64,000 nt of DNA, from the NCBI RefSeq assembly GCF_004006015.1, contig NZ_CP034766.1:1521001-1585000 (forward strand), read 5' to 3'. This DNA comes from Rhodococcus sp. X156. GTDB taxonomy: Bacteria > Actinomycetota > Actinomycetes > Mycobacteriales > Mycobacteriaceae. The notes beneath the pieces were generated by a model that saw nothing but the letters and a program-made list of their open reading frames with translations, did no database searches and was not told where the DNA came from. A program made the translations under genes and the position numbers. This document shows positions 56,136-64,000 of this stretch, in pieces. Within the stretch, counting starts at the first letter, position 1; the number at the start of each line of letters is the position of its first letter.

Positions 56136-56927
56136 GTGTCGACGCCACTGGACCGAGCGAGCGAGGCGCTGCGGCGGCACGGCCTCGGTCGGTGGGCTCC
56201 GCCGGCGCCCTGGGGCAACGGTCTGGACCACGTGGTGTTTCGGGCCGGCGACCTGGCCGTGCGCGTGGGCCGAGACGTCGACGTCACCCACGAGAGCGAG
56301 CTGCTCGCCGTCCTCGCGGCGGCCGACCTGGGGGTGGCGGTGCCCTGCCCCGTGCTGGTGGAGGCCGAGCTTGCGGTGCTGGCCTACCCGCTGCTGCCGG
56401 GAGCCCCGCTGCTGGGGCAGCCGCCGCCGCAGGGGAGTGCGACGACCCTCGCGCGGGCGCTGCGGAGGCTGCACCGGGTGAACGCGGCGACGGTGGCGGG
56501 TCTCGTCCCCCGGGAGATCGATCCGGGGGTGGAGTGGCTGGCCGACCTGCACGGTCCGGTCGAGCACCTCGACCTCCTCCACGCCACCGTGCCTGATCCA
56601 CCGGAGCACCCCGTGCTGTGCCACAACGACCTGGGAGCTGAGCACCTGCTGGCCGACGGCGGCGAGCTCACCGGCATCCTCGACTGGTCCGACGCGGCGA
56701 TCACCGACCCGGCCATCGACCTGTCCCGGCTGCTCCGCGACTTCGGGCCGCGCTTCCTGGACGAGGTGCTGGACGGCTACGGCGACCTGGGCGGCGACGC
56801 GATGCCGCGGATCTACTTCTACGCCCGCTGCGCCGCGCTGGAGGATCTCGCCCACGCGCGGGCCACCGGTCGCGCGGAGTACGCGGTGGCGGCGCGGCCC
56901 AGCCTCACCTGGCTGTTTCCCGGCTAG
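56136..56927 (+). CDS. aminoglycoside phosphotransferase-family kinase
   Basis: 263 residues from a GTG at 56136. The protein-kinase-like fold is recognised by the Brenner motif HNDLGAEHLL (catalytic Asp about 180) and the DWSDAAITDPAIDLS metal-binding DFG-equivalent segment. An N-lobe with AVRVGRDVDVTHESELL supplies the ATP lysine-equivalent region. Members phosphorylate aminoglycosides, choline, homoserine or other small alcohols; nothing here indicates antibiotic specificity. It stands alone between the symporter and a DUF222 gene and ends four bases before the end of the latter. Confidence 0.85.
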   Translation: MSTPLDRASEALRRHGLGRWAPPAPWGNGLDHVVFRAGDLAVRVGRDVDVTHESELLAVLAAADLGVAVPCPVLVEAELAVLAYPLLPGAPLLGQPPPQGSATTLARALRRLHRVNAATVAGLVPREIDPGVEWLADLHGPVEHLDLLHATVPDPPEHPVLCHNDLGAEHLLADGGELTGILDWSDAAITDPAIDLSRLLRDFGPRFLDEVLDGYGDLGGDAMPRIYFYARCAALEDLAHARATGRAEYAVAARPSLTWLFPG

Positions 56928-58207
56928 GCCGCCCCCCTGTAATCACCCGGTGGGTGAGCAGGCTGTGGTCTTCGCTGGTGCGACGGTCGTGGGGTGCCGC
57001 CGGGGTCGATCCAGGCCGGTGGAGTGAACCAGGGTTGGCGGTCCTTGCCGATGGCTACGGACCAGCCTTGGTGGTGCACGACCCGGTGATGGTGCCCGCA
57101 GAGGAGAACCAGGTTGCTTAGTGCGGTGTCGCCGTTGTCCGCCCAGTGGATGATGTGGTGGGCGTGGCACCAGCCTGGTGGTCGGCCGCAGCCGGGGAAG
57201 GCGCAGCCGCGGTCGCGGGCGATCAACGCGCGTCGCAGGCTGCCGGAGACGGTGTAGGTGGTGCGGCCGACGTCGAGTGGGACGCCGTGCTCGTCCAGGG
57301 TCATGGGGGTGATCTCGGCGTCGCAGGCCAATCGGCGGGCGGCGGCGATGGACAGGGGTCCGAGGAAGGTGAGCTCTGCGGCCGGGCCATGGCCGGCGGC
57401 GAGGGCGTCGGCGCGGACATGCAGGGTGAGGTGCGGGCGGGCGTAGCCCTCCCCGGGCACGCAGGCGTGATCGGCCGCGCGCCCCAACAGATCGACGAGC
57501 GCATCTCCGAGGCGTCGGGCGGGTGAGCGGGGGTCCTTCTCTCCGTTTTCTTCCGATCGTGGCTTGGCCAGGGGAGAGAGGACGGAGCGGGCGAGCTCGG
57601 CGGCTTCGGTGTCCAGCCAGCCGGTCACCTTGTGCAGCCCGTCGCCGCAGTCACTGATGCGCAGGTCCCGGCGTGCGACGGCTTGTTCCTCGGTGAGCTC
57701 AGCATCGTCGGGGCAGATGCGGGCGAGCAGCTCGCGACCGCGGCGGCCCAATGCCTGGGGGTCCTCCAGGCGGGCGGCGTCCAGCAGGTAGGTGCGGCAG
57801 GCGTCGACACCGTCACCGGGTAGGTCGTCGGGCAGCTGCTGCAGCACCCGCACGATCACCTCCGCGTGGTCCACCGTGATGGCGCCGGAGTCCAGCGCAG
57901 CGGCCACATCGGGCAGCCGATCCAGGGCCAGGCCCAACCGCACCATTCGCGATGCCGCACCCGGGGACACGCGGCTCACGTCGGTCAGCCACCGCGCGGT
58001 GTTCGCGGCGCCCAGCTCGATTGCTGCTCCCCGCCGATCGATCTCGGTGATGGTTCGTAGCTGCAGGCCCTGAATGGCAGAGGTGGCGGTGCCGAGGTCG
58101 CGAGCGAACGTCACCAGCTCGTCCGACCCCAGGCGCCACAGCTCCACCCCAGTGGGGTCTGCGAGGGCACCGGCCATGTCCATGAGTCGAACACTAGTTC
58201 GAACCAC
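56924..58207 (-). CDS. DUF222 (13E12 repeat) protein with HNH nuclease domain
   Basis: 427 residues. The DUF222 domain (about 15-300) is helical with VSRVSPGAASRMVRLGLALDRLP and DHAEVIVRVLQQLP, and the C-terminal HNH domain (about 335-390) has the zinc/catalytic pattern CAFPGCGRPPGWCHAHHIIHW, then DNGDTALSNLVLLCGHHHR. Such 13E12/REP13E12 proteins are present in many copies in mycobacteria and relatives and can host phage attachment sites; their role is unknown. Only one copy is in this window. The start could lie at downstream methionines at 58183 or 58177; the given start is the longest. Confidence 0.85.
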   Translation of the reverse strand: MVRTSVRLMDMAGALADPTGVELWRLGSDELVTFARDLGTATSAIQGLQLRTITEIDRRGAAIELGAANTARWLTDVSRVSPGAASRMVRLGLALDRLPDVAAALDSGAITVDHAEVIVRVLQQLPDDLPGDGVDACRTYLLDAARLEDPQALGRRGRELLARICPDDAELTEEQAVARRDLRISDCGDGLHKVTGWLDTEAAELARSVLSPLAKPRSEENGEKDPRSPARRLGDALVDLLGRAADHACVPGEGYARPHLTLHVRADALAAGHGPAAELTFLGPLSIAAARRLACDAEITPMTLDEHGVPLDVGRTTYTVSGSLRRALIARDRGCAFPGCGRPPGWCHAHHIIHWADNGDTALSNLVLLCGHHHRVVHHQGWSVAIGKDRQPWFTPPAWIDPGGTPRPSHQRRPQPAHPPGDYRGAA

Positions 58208-58320
58208 CGACAGTTATCGGGCCAGTGACCGGACGCTGACCAGTGCGGGTGTGATGCCCTGCCCGAGCACCCCGGGCGCCGCGCAGCGCCTCCGGCCGCC
58301 CTGACGTCTGTAAGCAATAG

Positions 58321-58349
58321 TTGACGCACGTCACAATTCGACCTAGGTT
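58321..58349 (+). promoter_or_regulatory. promoter with palindrome over the -35, before the monooxygenase operon
   Basis: TTGACG (58321-58326), 17 bases, then TAGGTT (58344-58349) form a SigA-type promoter. The palindrome TGACG-CA-CGTCA (58322-58333) overlaps the -35, a position suited to repression by the EthR-like TetR of this operon. Confidence 0.6.
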
Positions 58350-58431
58350 CTGCTGTGACCAGCCTCACTCCGGCTGCTGCGCACCATCTTTCCCGCCCAG
58401 GGCCGGCTGCGGCTCACCTCCAGGAGGACAC

Positions 58432-59781
58432 GTGTCCCGTCCCACCACCGCCGTCATCGGCGCCGGCATCAGCGGTCTCACCGCGGGCAAGATGCTCGGC
58501 GACTACGGCGTGCCGTACACCTGCTTCGAGATGTCCGACCGCATCGGCGGCAACTGGGCGTTCGGCAACCCCAACGGGGTCAGCAGCGCCTACCGGTCGC
58601 TGCACATCGACACCTCCAAGCACCAGCTGTCCTTCCGGGACTTCCCGATGCCGATGACCTACCCGGACTTCCCGCACCACACCCAGGTCAAGGCCTACCT
58701 GGAGGACTACGCCACGGCGTTCGACCTCAAGCAGCACATCGAGTTCGACAACGGGGTGGAGCACGCCGAGCGGCTCGCCGGTGGGGGCTGGGAGCTCACC
58801 ACCGGGCGCGGCGAGACTCGACGATTCGACTTCCTCGTGGTCGGCAACGGCCACCACTGGGACCCGCGCACCCCCAGCTTCCCCGGCACGTTCTCCGGGG
58901 TGGAGATGCACTCCCACCACTACATCGACCCGCGCAGCCCGCTGGACCTCACCGGCAAGCGGATCCTGGTGGTGGGGCTGGGTAACAGCGCCGCCGACAT
59001 CACCGTCGAGCTGTCCTCGCGCACCCTGCAGAACGACGTCACCCTCTCCACCCGCTCCGGCGCCTGGATCGTGCCCAAGTACCTGGCGGGCAAGCCGGCC
59101 GACAAGTACTTCAAGACCTCGCCCACCATCCCGGCGCGCTGGCAGCGCAAGCTCACCCAGCTCACCGCGCCGCTGATCGCCGGCAACCCCGAGGACTACG
59201 GCCTGCCCAAGCCCAACCACAAGTTCATGGAGGCCCACCCCACCCAGTCGGTGGAGCTGCCGCTGCGGCTGGGCTCCGGCGACGTGGTGGCCAAGCCCAA
59301 CGTCACCCTGCTGGACGGGGAGACGGTGCACTTCGAGGACGGCACCAGCAGCGACTTCGACGTCATCGTCTACGCCACCGGCTACAACATCACCTTCCCG
59401 TTCTTCGACGAGAGCTTCCTCAGCGCGCCGGACAACCACGTGCCGCTGTACAAGCGGATGTTCAAGCCGGGCATCGACGACCTCGCCTTCGTCGGGTTCG
59501 CCCAGTCCACGCCCACCCTGTTCCCGTTCGTGGAGTGCCAGGCCCGCCTCGTCGCGGCCTACGCGGCCGGGCGCTACCGGCTGCCGTCGGTGGCCGAGAT
59601 GGAGCAGGTGATCGTGGCGGAGGAGCAGAAGTACACCGGACACATGGTGGCCTCGGCGAGGCACACCCAGCAGGTGGACTTCTTCCTCTACGAGCACGAC
59701 ATGCGCACCAAGGAGCTGCCCGCCGGGCTGCAGCGCGCCACCGCTGAGGGCGCGCCCCTGCTCGCCGGCCGGACCACGTGA
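58432..59781 (+). CDS. flavin-containing monooxygenase
   Basis: 449 residues from a GTG at 58432 with AGGAGG four bases upstream. The FAD motif VIGAGISGLTAG is at about 8, the FMO fingerprint FSGVEMHSHHY (FxGxxxHxxxY) at about 150, the NADPH motif VVGLGNSAADI at about 178, and YATGYN at about 315. The tyrosine at the end of the fingerprint places it with class B FMOs rather than classical Baeyer-Villiger enzymes, although overlap in activity is known. It oxygenates a soft nucleophile or a ketone with NADPH and O2. The stop overlaps the TetR start as GTGA. Confidence 0.9.
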   Translation: MSRPTTAVIGAGISGLTAGKMLGDYGVPYTCFEMSDRIGGNWAFGNPNGVSSAYRSLHIDTSKHQLSFRDFPMPMTYPDFPHHTQVKAYLEDYATAFDLKQHIEFDNGVEHAERLAGGGWELTTGRGETRRFDFLVVGNGHHWDPRTPSFPGTFSGVEMHSHHYIDPRSPLDLTGKRILVVGLGNSAADITVELSSRTLQNDVTLSTRSGAWIVPKYLAGKPADKYFKTSPTIPARWQRKLTQLTAPLIAGNPEDYGLPKPNHKFMEAHPTQSVELPLRLGSGDVVAKPNVTLLDGETVHFEDGTSSDFDVIVYATGYNITFPFFDESFLSAPDNHVPLYKRMFKPGIDDLAFVGFAQSTPTLFPFVECQARLVAAYAAGRYRLPSVAEMEQVIVAEEQKYTGHMVASARHTQQVDFFLYEHDMRTKELPAGLQRATAEGAPLLAGRTT

Positions 59782-60446
59782 GCGCACGGTCGCTGACCGA
59801 CCGCCGCGCTGGTGCCGCCGGCGACCTCCGCAGGACCGCGTTGCTGCGAGCCCTGGACGAGCAGCTGCGGCAGACCGACGGGGACCTGGACGCGGTCAAC
59901 GTCGGCGACCTCACCAAGCAGGCCGGGGTGACGCGGCCGGCGTTCTACTTCTACTTCGAGAGCAAGGCGGCTGCCGTTGCCGCCGCGGCCGACGAGATGT
60001 ACGGCGAGGTCTCCACCGCGACGTCGGTGCTGCTCGGTGAGGGCGACCCGGCCACCCGGATCACCCGGACGCTCGCGTCGCTGGTGCGCGCCGGGCGCGA
60101 CCACCGCCACCTCTACCGGGCCATGCTGCAGGCCCGCAACACCTCGGCCGAGGTCCGTGCTCTCTGGGAGGCCGACCGCCGTCAGTTCGTCGCCCCGATC
60201 GCGGCGATGATCACTGACGAGCGGGCCGCGGGCCGCGCCGCCGCGGGCGCACCCGCGGACGCCCTGGCCACCATGCTCCTCGACCTCAACGAACGACTGC
60301 TGGAGCGGCTCACCTTCGTCACCGACGCCGACCCCACCGCGCTGACCGACGCCGTGGCCGCCATCTGGCTGGCCACCATCTACGGACGCACCGACCTGCT
60401 GCACCCGAGCACCCACCTGACCACACAGCAAGGGACACCGGAATGA
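59778..60446 (+). CDS. EthR-like TetR regulator
   Basis: 222 residues from a GTG overlapping the monooxygenase stop. The helix-turn-helix reads NVGDLTKQAGVTRPAFYFYFESKAA, close to the EthR version with its FYFYF aromatic run, and later blocks such as ARNTSAEVRALW, DLNERLLER and AIWLATIYG also match EthR. EthR represses the Baeyer-Villiger monooxygenase EthA in M. tuberculosis. The pairing of an EthR-like repressor with a flavin monooxygenase is thus conserved, but here they are co-directional in one operon. Confidence 0.9.
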   Translation: MSARSLTDRRAGAAGDLRRTALLRALDEQLRQTDGDLDAVNVGDLTKQAGVTRPAFYFYFESKAAAVAAAADEMYGEVSTATSVLLGEGDPATRITRTLASLVRAGRDHRHLYRAMLQARNTSAEVRALWEADRRQFVAPIAAMITDERAAGRAAAGAPADALATMLLDLNERLLERLTFVTDADPTALTDAVAAIWLATIYGRTDLLHPSTHLTTQQGTPE

Positions 60447-61387
60447 CCACGCACGAGCTCCCCACCCGCCAGGAAGCCGGCTACCAGCAGGTCTCCTTCT
60501 CCTCGGCCGGCACCACCTGCGACGCCTGGCACTTCACCGCCGGCTCCGACGCGTTGACCACCGCGGCGGGACGGCCAGTGGTGGTGATGGCGCACGGGCT
60601 GGGTGGCACCAAGGACTCTGGGCTGCAGCCCTTCGCCGAGGCGCTGGCCGCCGCGGGGCTGGACGTGTTCGCCTTCGACTACCGCGGCTTCGGCACCAGC
60701 GGCGGCAGCCCCCGCCAGCGAGTGTCACCCACCGGCCAGCTGGCCGACTACCGCGCCGCCATGCGGGCCGCCGCGGCGCTGGACGGGGTGGACGCGCACC
60801 GGCTGGTGCTGTGGGGGGTGTCGCTGTCGGGCGGGCACGTGCTGGCCGCCGGCGCCGATCGCGACGACGTGGCCGCCGTCATCTCGCTGACCCCGCTGGT
60901 GGACGGCACGTCCGCGGGACGGCACGCCATGGCCCACCACAAGCCCACTGAGCTGCTGCGCTCCGGCGCGGCCGCGGTGCGCAGCCGGGTGTCCGGCCTG
61001 GTCGGCAGGGCGCCGGTGATGATGCCGGTGGTGGGCCGGCCGGGGGAGATGGCCGCGCTGTCGCTGGACGGCTGCTACGAGGACTACCTCTCCCTCGCCG
61101 GCCCGTCGTGGCGCAACGAGATCGACGCCGCGGTGGGCGTGGAGCTGGGCAGCTACAAGCCGGGCAAGCAGGCTGACCGGCTGCGCTGCCCGCTGCTGGT
61201 GCAGATCGGCGACTTCGACCGCAGCGCCCCGCCGCAGGCCGCCGCCACCGCTGCCTTCGCGGGCCGGGCCGAGGTGCGCCACTACCCGTGCGACCACTTC
61301 GACGTGTGGCCCGGCAAGGAGTGGTTCGACACCACCGTGGCCCACCAGGTGGCGTTCCTGACCCGCCACCTGGCCCCCGCCGACTAG
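60443..61387 (+). CDS. alpha/beta hydrolase (serine aminopeptidase-like fold)
   Basis: 314 residues from an ATG overlapping the TetR stop as ATGA. VMAHGLGGTKDSGL, DYRGFGTSGGSP and the nucleophile elbow WGVSLSGGHVL (Ser about 132) are followed by QIGDFDRSAPP (acid) and the histidine in YPCDHFDVW. It could hydrolyse an ester, which would suit an ester product of a Baeyer-Villiger-type oxidation by the monooxygenase in the same operon; this is inference. The minus-strand ORF ending at 61389 is convergent and starts right after. Confidence 0.87.
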   Translation: MTTHELPTRQEAGYQQVSFSSAGTTCDAWHFTAGSDALTTAAGRPVVVMAHGLGGTKDSGLQPFAEALAAAGLDVFAFDYRGFGTSGGSPRQRVSPTGQLADYRAAMRAAAALDGVDAHRLVLWGVSLSGGHVLAAGADRDDVAAVISLTPLVDGTSAGRHAMAHHKPTELLRSGAAAVRSRVSGLVGRAPVMMPVVGRPGEMAALSLDGCYEDYLSLAGPSWRNEIDAAVGVELGSYKPGKQADRLRCPLLVQIGDFDRSAPPQAAATAAFAGRAEVRHYPCDHFDVWPGKEWFDTTVAHQVAFLTRHLAPAD

Positions 61388-61388
61388 C

Positions 61389-61493
61389 TCAGCGGGCCTG
61401 GGTCTCGGCCGGCTCCGGCTGCTCGGGCAGCGCGCACACGCCGTCCACGCACACCGCGCCGGCGTCACCGACCATCTCGAACGGCGCGGTCAC
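61389..61493 (-). CDS. 34-aa CxxxxC microprotein after frnE
   Basis: A 34-codon frame starting with GTG at 61493 that overlaps the frnE stop as GTGA. The peptide carries AGAVCVDGVCALPE, with a CxxxxC pair at 15 and 20, then a Glu/Pro-rich end. It may bind a metal or serve as a thiol partner of the DsbA-like protein before it. Its length makes the call uncertain. Confidence 0.45.
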   Translation of the reverse strand: MTAPFEMVGDAGAVCVDGVCALPEQPEPAETQAR

Positions 61494-62149
61494 GCCGGCA
61501 CCTCGGCGGCGGCCTGGGTGAGGGCCTGCTCGAACAGCTCGGCCGGCTGGGCGCCGGAGACGCCGTAGCGGCCGTCGATGACGAAGAACGGCACGCCGCT
61601 GATGCCGTAGGCGCGGGCCTGGTCGATGTCGGCCTGCACCGCGTCGCGGTAGGTGCCCTCGGCCAGGTCGGCACGCACCTGCGCGGCGTCCAGGCCCACC
61701 TCCGCGGCCAGCTCGGCGAGGTCGTCGTCGTGGCCGACGTGGCGGCCCTCGGTGAAGTAGGCGTGCAGCAGCCGCTCCTTGAGCTGCACCTGCAGCCCGT
61801 GGGCCTTGGCCACGTGCAGCACCTCGTGCGCCTTGAGGGTCTTGGTGTGCCGGACGGCCGCGTAGTCGAAGGTGATGCCCTCGGCGGCGCCGGTGGCGGT
61901 CATCTGCTCCAGCAGCTGGCGGACCTGCTCGACGGGCATGCCCTTGTGCTGGGCGAGGAAGTCGACCTCGCTGCCCTCGTAGTCCACCGGGGTGTCTGGG
62001 GCGAGCTCGAAGGAGTGGTACTCCACCTCCACCTCGCCGCCACCGGCCTGCTGGTAGCGGCGCACCCCCTCCTCGAAGCGGTGCTTGCCGACGTAGCACC
62101 AGGGGCAGGCGATGTCGGACCAGATGTCTACCTTCAGCGGGCTGCTCAT
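61490..62149 (-). CDS. DsbA-family oxidoreductase, FrnE type
   Basis: 219 residues from an ATG at 62149. The thioredoxin fold starts VDIWSDIACPWCYVGKHRF, with the active-site CPWC at about 16-19, followed by the helical insert (about 65-160) and the cis-proline loop GISGVPFFVID. FrnE-like proteins are cytoplasmic DsbA homologues with disulfide isomerase or oxidoreductase activity, in some species linked to oxidative stress. No signal peptide is present. Its stop overlaps a 34-aa CxxxxC ORF. Confidence 0.92.
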   Translation of the reverse strand: MSSPLKVDIWSDIACPWCYVGKHRFEEGVRRYQQAGGGEVEVEYHSFELAPDTPVDYEGSEVDFLAQHKGMPVEQVRQLLEQMTATGAAEGITFDYAAVRHTKTLKAHEVLHVAKAHGLQVQLKERLLHAYFTEGRHVGHDDDLAELAAEVGLDAAQVRADLAEGTYRDAVQADIDQARAYGISGVPFFVIDGRYGVSGAQPAELFEQALTQAAAEVPA

Positions 62150-62201
62150 GCCCGGGGCAACACCACGGGCAGACGCCGGTATTCCGGCGGCGGTGCGGTG
62201 C

Positions 62202-63065
62202 TCAGCCGGGGAGGCCGGCGAGCTCGGCGAAGGCCGCGAGCTGCTCCAGGTAGTGCTCCAGCGACTCGTGGCGCAGCGTCAGGTTCACCAGCGTGCCGCC
62301 CGCCTTCTCCGCCGTCTCCAGCATCTCGCCGACCGAGTCGGGCGCGCCGATGGCGTCGATGCGCCCACCGGGGGTGAAGACCACGTCGAACCCGGCCGGC
62401 GGGTCCACCTCGTCGAGCATCTGGCGCATCAGCTCCGGGGAGGGGCCGCGGAACGCCTGCGGCGCGGGCGACCACCCGTCAGCCAGCGTCACGGCACGCC
62501 GCAGCGCCCGCTTGCTGTGCCCACCGATCCACAGGGGCAGCTTCTCCTGCGCCGCGTGCGGGTCGATCACCAGGTTCTCGAAGGAGTAGTACGGACCGTC
62601 GTAGGACACCACCCGCTTGCCCAGCGCCGCGCGCAGCGCCCGCAGCGCGTCGTCGGCCCGGGGACCGCGGTCGGCGAAGGGCTTGCCGAGCAGGTCGAAC
62701 TCTTCCTCGAGGTTGCCCACCCCGAGGCCCAGCACCAGCCGGCCACCGCTGAGGTGGTCCAGCGTGCCGTAGCGCTTGGCCAGCTCCAGCGGGTGGTAGA
62801 AGGGCAGCACCAGCACGTACGGCAGGAACCGGATGCGGCTGGTCTGGCCGGCCAGGAACGCGAACGTCGCCAGCGGGTCGTAGAACCGCTCGCCACGGGG
62901 CAGGCCCGGGGGCACTGCCACGTGGTCGCCGCAGGTCATGAAGTCGTAGCCGAGCTGGTCGGCGGCCTGGGCCACCCGCACCAGCTCGGCCGGACCGGCC
63001 TCGCTCTCCCACGCCGGGCGGTTGCCCGAGAGCGCCACGATGGGAGAGCCGAGGCCTACCCGCAT
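62202..63065 (-). CDS. LLM-class F420-dependent oxidoreductase (Rv3520c-like)
   Basis: 287 residues from an ATG at 63065 that overlaps the preceding stop (ATGA). It is a bacterial luciferase-type TIM barrel: QAADQLGYDFMTCGDHVAVP, LPYVLVLPFYHPLELAKRYGTLDHLSGGRL, then GLGVGNLEEEFDLLG. This subgroup uses F420 and is found beside steroid genes, such as Rv3520c near kshA in M. tuberculosis. The hydride acceptor is unknown. Context suggests steroid or related lipid oxidation. Confidence 0.88.
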   Translation of the reverse strand: MRVGLGSPIVALSGNRPAWESEAGPAELVRVAQAADQLGYDFMTCGDHVAVPPGLPRGERFYDPLATFAFLAGQTSRIRFLPYVLVLPFYHPLELAKRYGTLDHLSGGRLVLGLGVGNLEEEFDLLGKPFADRGPRADDALRALRAALGKRVVSYDGPYYSFENLVIDPHAAQEKLPLWIGGHSKRALRRAVTLADGWSPAPQAFRGPSPELMRQMLDEVDPPAGFDVVFTPGGRIDAIGAPDSVGEMLETAEKAGGTLVNLTLRHESLEHYLEQLAAFAELAGLPG

Positions 63066-63391
63066 CAGTGCGCGGCCTGGTCGTGACCGGCGAAGGCTGC
63101 CTCCGGGTTGACCGGAAGCGGCTCGTGGGAGACCACCTCCAGCGTCCCGGCCACTGCGGCCTCCCGGATGCTCTGCCGCAGCTCCTGGCAGCCGGAGAAG
63201 GTGCCACCGTTGGGCCCGGGACGCGGGGAGGCCGCCCGCCGCTCCAGGCAGGCCTCCACCGCGTCGTCGTGCCACTGGATGGTCGTCTGGTCCCAGCTGC
63301 TCTTGCGTGCCGTGACCGATGCGGTGCACGCCCGGCAGCGCACCTGCTGCATCGGCGTGTCCTCGAGACGGTTGTCGGGCCGAACGCTCAT
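63065..63391 (-). CDS. conserved protein of the kshA operon (Rv3527-like)
   Basis: 108 residues from an ATG at 63391 that overlaps the kshA stop (ATGA). The sequence starts MSVRPDNRLEDTPMQQVRC and has a CRACTASV pair of cysteines, then WDQTTIQWHDDAVEACLERR, CQELRQSIREAAVAGTLEV. No membrane helix is present. By context and the start it resembles mycobacterial Rv3527, encoded directly after kshA. Three to four Cys residues could bind iron-sulfur or zinc; the role is not known. A link to the KshA hydroxylase is inferred from the overlap. Confidence 0.8.
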   Translation of the reverse strand: MSVRPDNRLEDTPMQQVRCRACTASVTARKSSWDQTTIQWHDDAVEACLERRAASPRPGPNGGTFSGCQELRQSIREAAVAGTLEVVSHEPLPVNPEAAFAGHDQAAH

Positions 63392-64000
63392 CAGACCGGC
63401 TGGCTCTCGGCGGTCTCGCGATCGGCGGCGTCCCGGGTGGCGATGTTCTGGGCGACCTCGGCACGCCACGCCTGGTTCGGCTGCGTGGTGTCGATCTCGA
63501 ACTCGAACCGGTCCGTCATGTCCGGCGTCACGTCGGCGACGTCGACGTAGAACTGCTCGTACCAGCGACGCAGCTGGTAGACCGGGCCGTCCTCCTCGGT
63601 GAGCAGCGGGTTGTCGATGCGGGCCTTGTGCTTCCAGATGTGCACGTCCTGCTCGAAGCCGAGCCGGATGAAGTCACCCATCTTGCGGGCCATCGCCTCG
63701 GCGGCCGCGTCGTCCAGGCCCGGCAGCTTCTTGACGATGACGCCGTACTGCAGCACGAAGGAGTTGGCGTCGATCGGGTAGTGGCAGTTGATGAGCACGC
63801 TGGGGACGTCCTCAGCGTTCTGGTAGTGGTACACGAGGTCGTCGATCATGAACGACGGTCCGTGGTACGAGGCGACCGATGAGTTGCCCGTGCTGATCGG
63901 CGCGTTGGGGTCCGACGCGGCGGCGCGCTGGATGTCGTCGCGGCCCTCACCGTTCATCCACTGGGTGGCGGTGTGCCCCTCGAAGACGTTCTTGAAGTAC
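63391..64000 (-). CDS. kshA: 3-ketosteroid 9-alpha-hydroxylase oxygenase subunit KshA (5' end outside window)
   Basis: About 202 C-terminal residues are visible; the frame stays open to the last base, so the Rieske iron-sulfur domain and the start lie beyond the window. The visible part has the KshA sequence YHGPSFMIDDLVYHYQ and LGFEQDVHIWKHKARIDNP, in which the Asp of EQDV is the third iron ligand of the mononuclear centre. KshA with the reductase KshB hydroxylates C9 of 4-androstene-3,17-dione and opens ring B of sterols. Two genes follow it with ATGA overlaps. Confidence 0.93.
   Translation of the reverse strand, partial: YFKNVFEGHTATQWMNGEGRDDIQRAAASDPNAPISTGNSSVASYHGPSFMIDDLVYHYQNAEDVPSVLINCHYPIDANSFVLQYGVIVKKLPGLDDAAAEAMARKMGDFIRLGFEQDVHIWKHKARIDNPLLTEEDGPVYQLRRWYEQFYVDVADVTPDMTDRFEFEIDTTQPNQAWRAEVAQNIATRDAADRETAESQPV

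Overview
The window is very G+C-rich DNA, coding on both strands almost throughout, with many GTG and some TTG starts and frequent ATGA/GTGA stop-start overlaps. The gene content points to an actinobacterium of the mycolic-acid group (Mycobacteriales/Corynebacteriales: Rhodococcus, Nocardia, Gordonia, Mycobacterium and relatives). Positions 3.6-12.8 kb repeat the order pgsA2 - DUF881 - small basic protein - DUF881 - gcvH - garA - merR - DUF151 - merR - gcvP known from Mycobacterium tuberculosis Rv1822-Rv1832, and 15.7-32.5 kb keeps the CNNM pair, guaB1 and gnd (Rv1841c-Rv1844c). KshA, IcmF, a CYP140-like P450 and a GAF-ANTAR protein fit the same group. I cannot name the genus. No tRNA, rRNA, CRISPR array, prophage or intact insertion sequence was seen.

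Layout. 0-3.6 kb (minus): cut alpha/beta hydrolase, then an acyl-CoA synthetase and an SDR behind a perfect KstR2-type operator, suggesting sterol-ring catabolism. 3.6-12.8 kb (plus): the lipid/division/glycine-cleavage block, with a tandem glycine riboswitch before gcvP. 12.8-25.1 kb (minus): a substrate-binding/VWA protein, a glycosylase-annotated protein, two CNNM transporters with an unusual leader ORF, a PPOX protein, GuaB1, then YihY, MarR and the fused mutase IcmF behind tandem operator boxes and an apparently leaderless promoter. 25.2-29.1 kb (plus): a beta-hydroxyacid dehydrogenase-like enzyme, TetR and MMPL transporter. 29.1-37.9 kb: two DEAD-box helicase paralogues flanking gnd and an SDR, a 288-bp element with composite terminal inverted repeats, a 77-aa repeat protein, and an acyl-CoA oxidase-like enzyme.

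38-46 kb: P450, Zn-dependent dehydrogenase, PRC-barrel protein, thioesterase, and a compact NHEJ operon ku - ligase - polymerase - DUF1697 in which LigD is split into two proteins. 46-53 kb: HAD phosphatase, GAF-ANTAR regulator, ferritin-like protein, FAD oxidoreductase with TetR, a 5'-3' exonuclease ending in a sliding-clamp-binding motif, a tyrosine-phosphatase-like protein and a DapB-like dehydrogenase. 53.4-58.2 kb: sodium:solute symporter with a 43-aa membrane partner and a third membrane protein, an aminoglycoside-phosphotransferase-like kinase and a DUF222/HNH protein. 58.3-61.4 kb: flavin monooxygenase - EthR-like TetR - hydrolase operon. 61.4-64.0 kb (minus): FrnE/DsbA protein with a 34-aa CxxxxC ORF, then an operon of kshA (cut by the right edge), an Rv3527-like protein and an F420-type oxidoreductase.

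Two ends of the window therefore carry steroid-degradation functions (KstR2 box on the left, KshA on the right) around housekeeping genes. Gene equivalences to M. tuberculosis are from recall of those families, not from a search.
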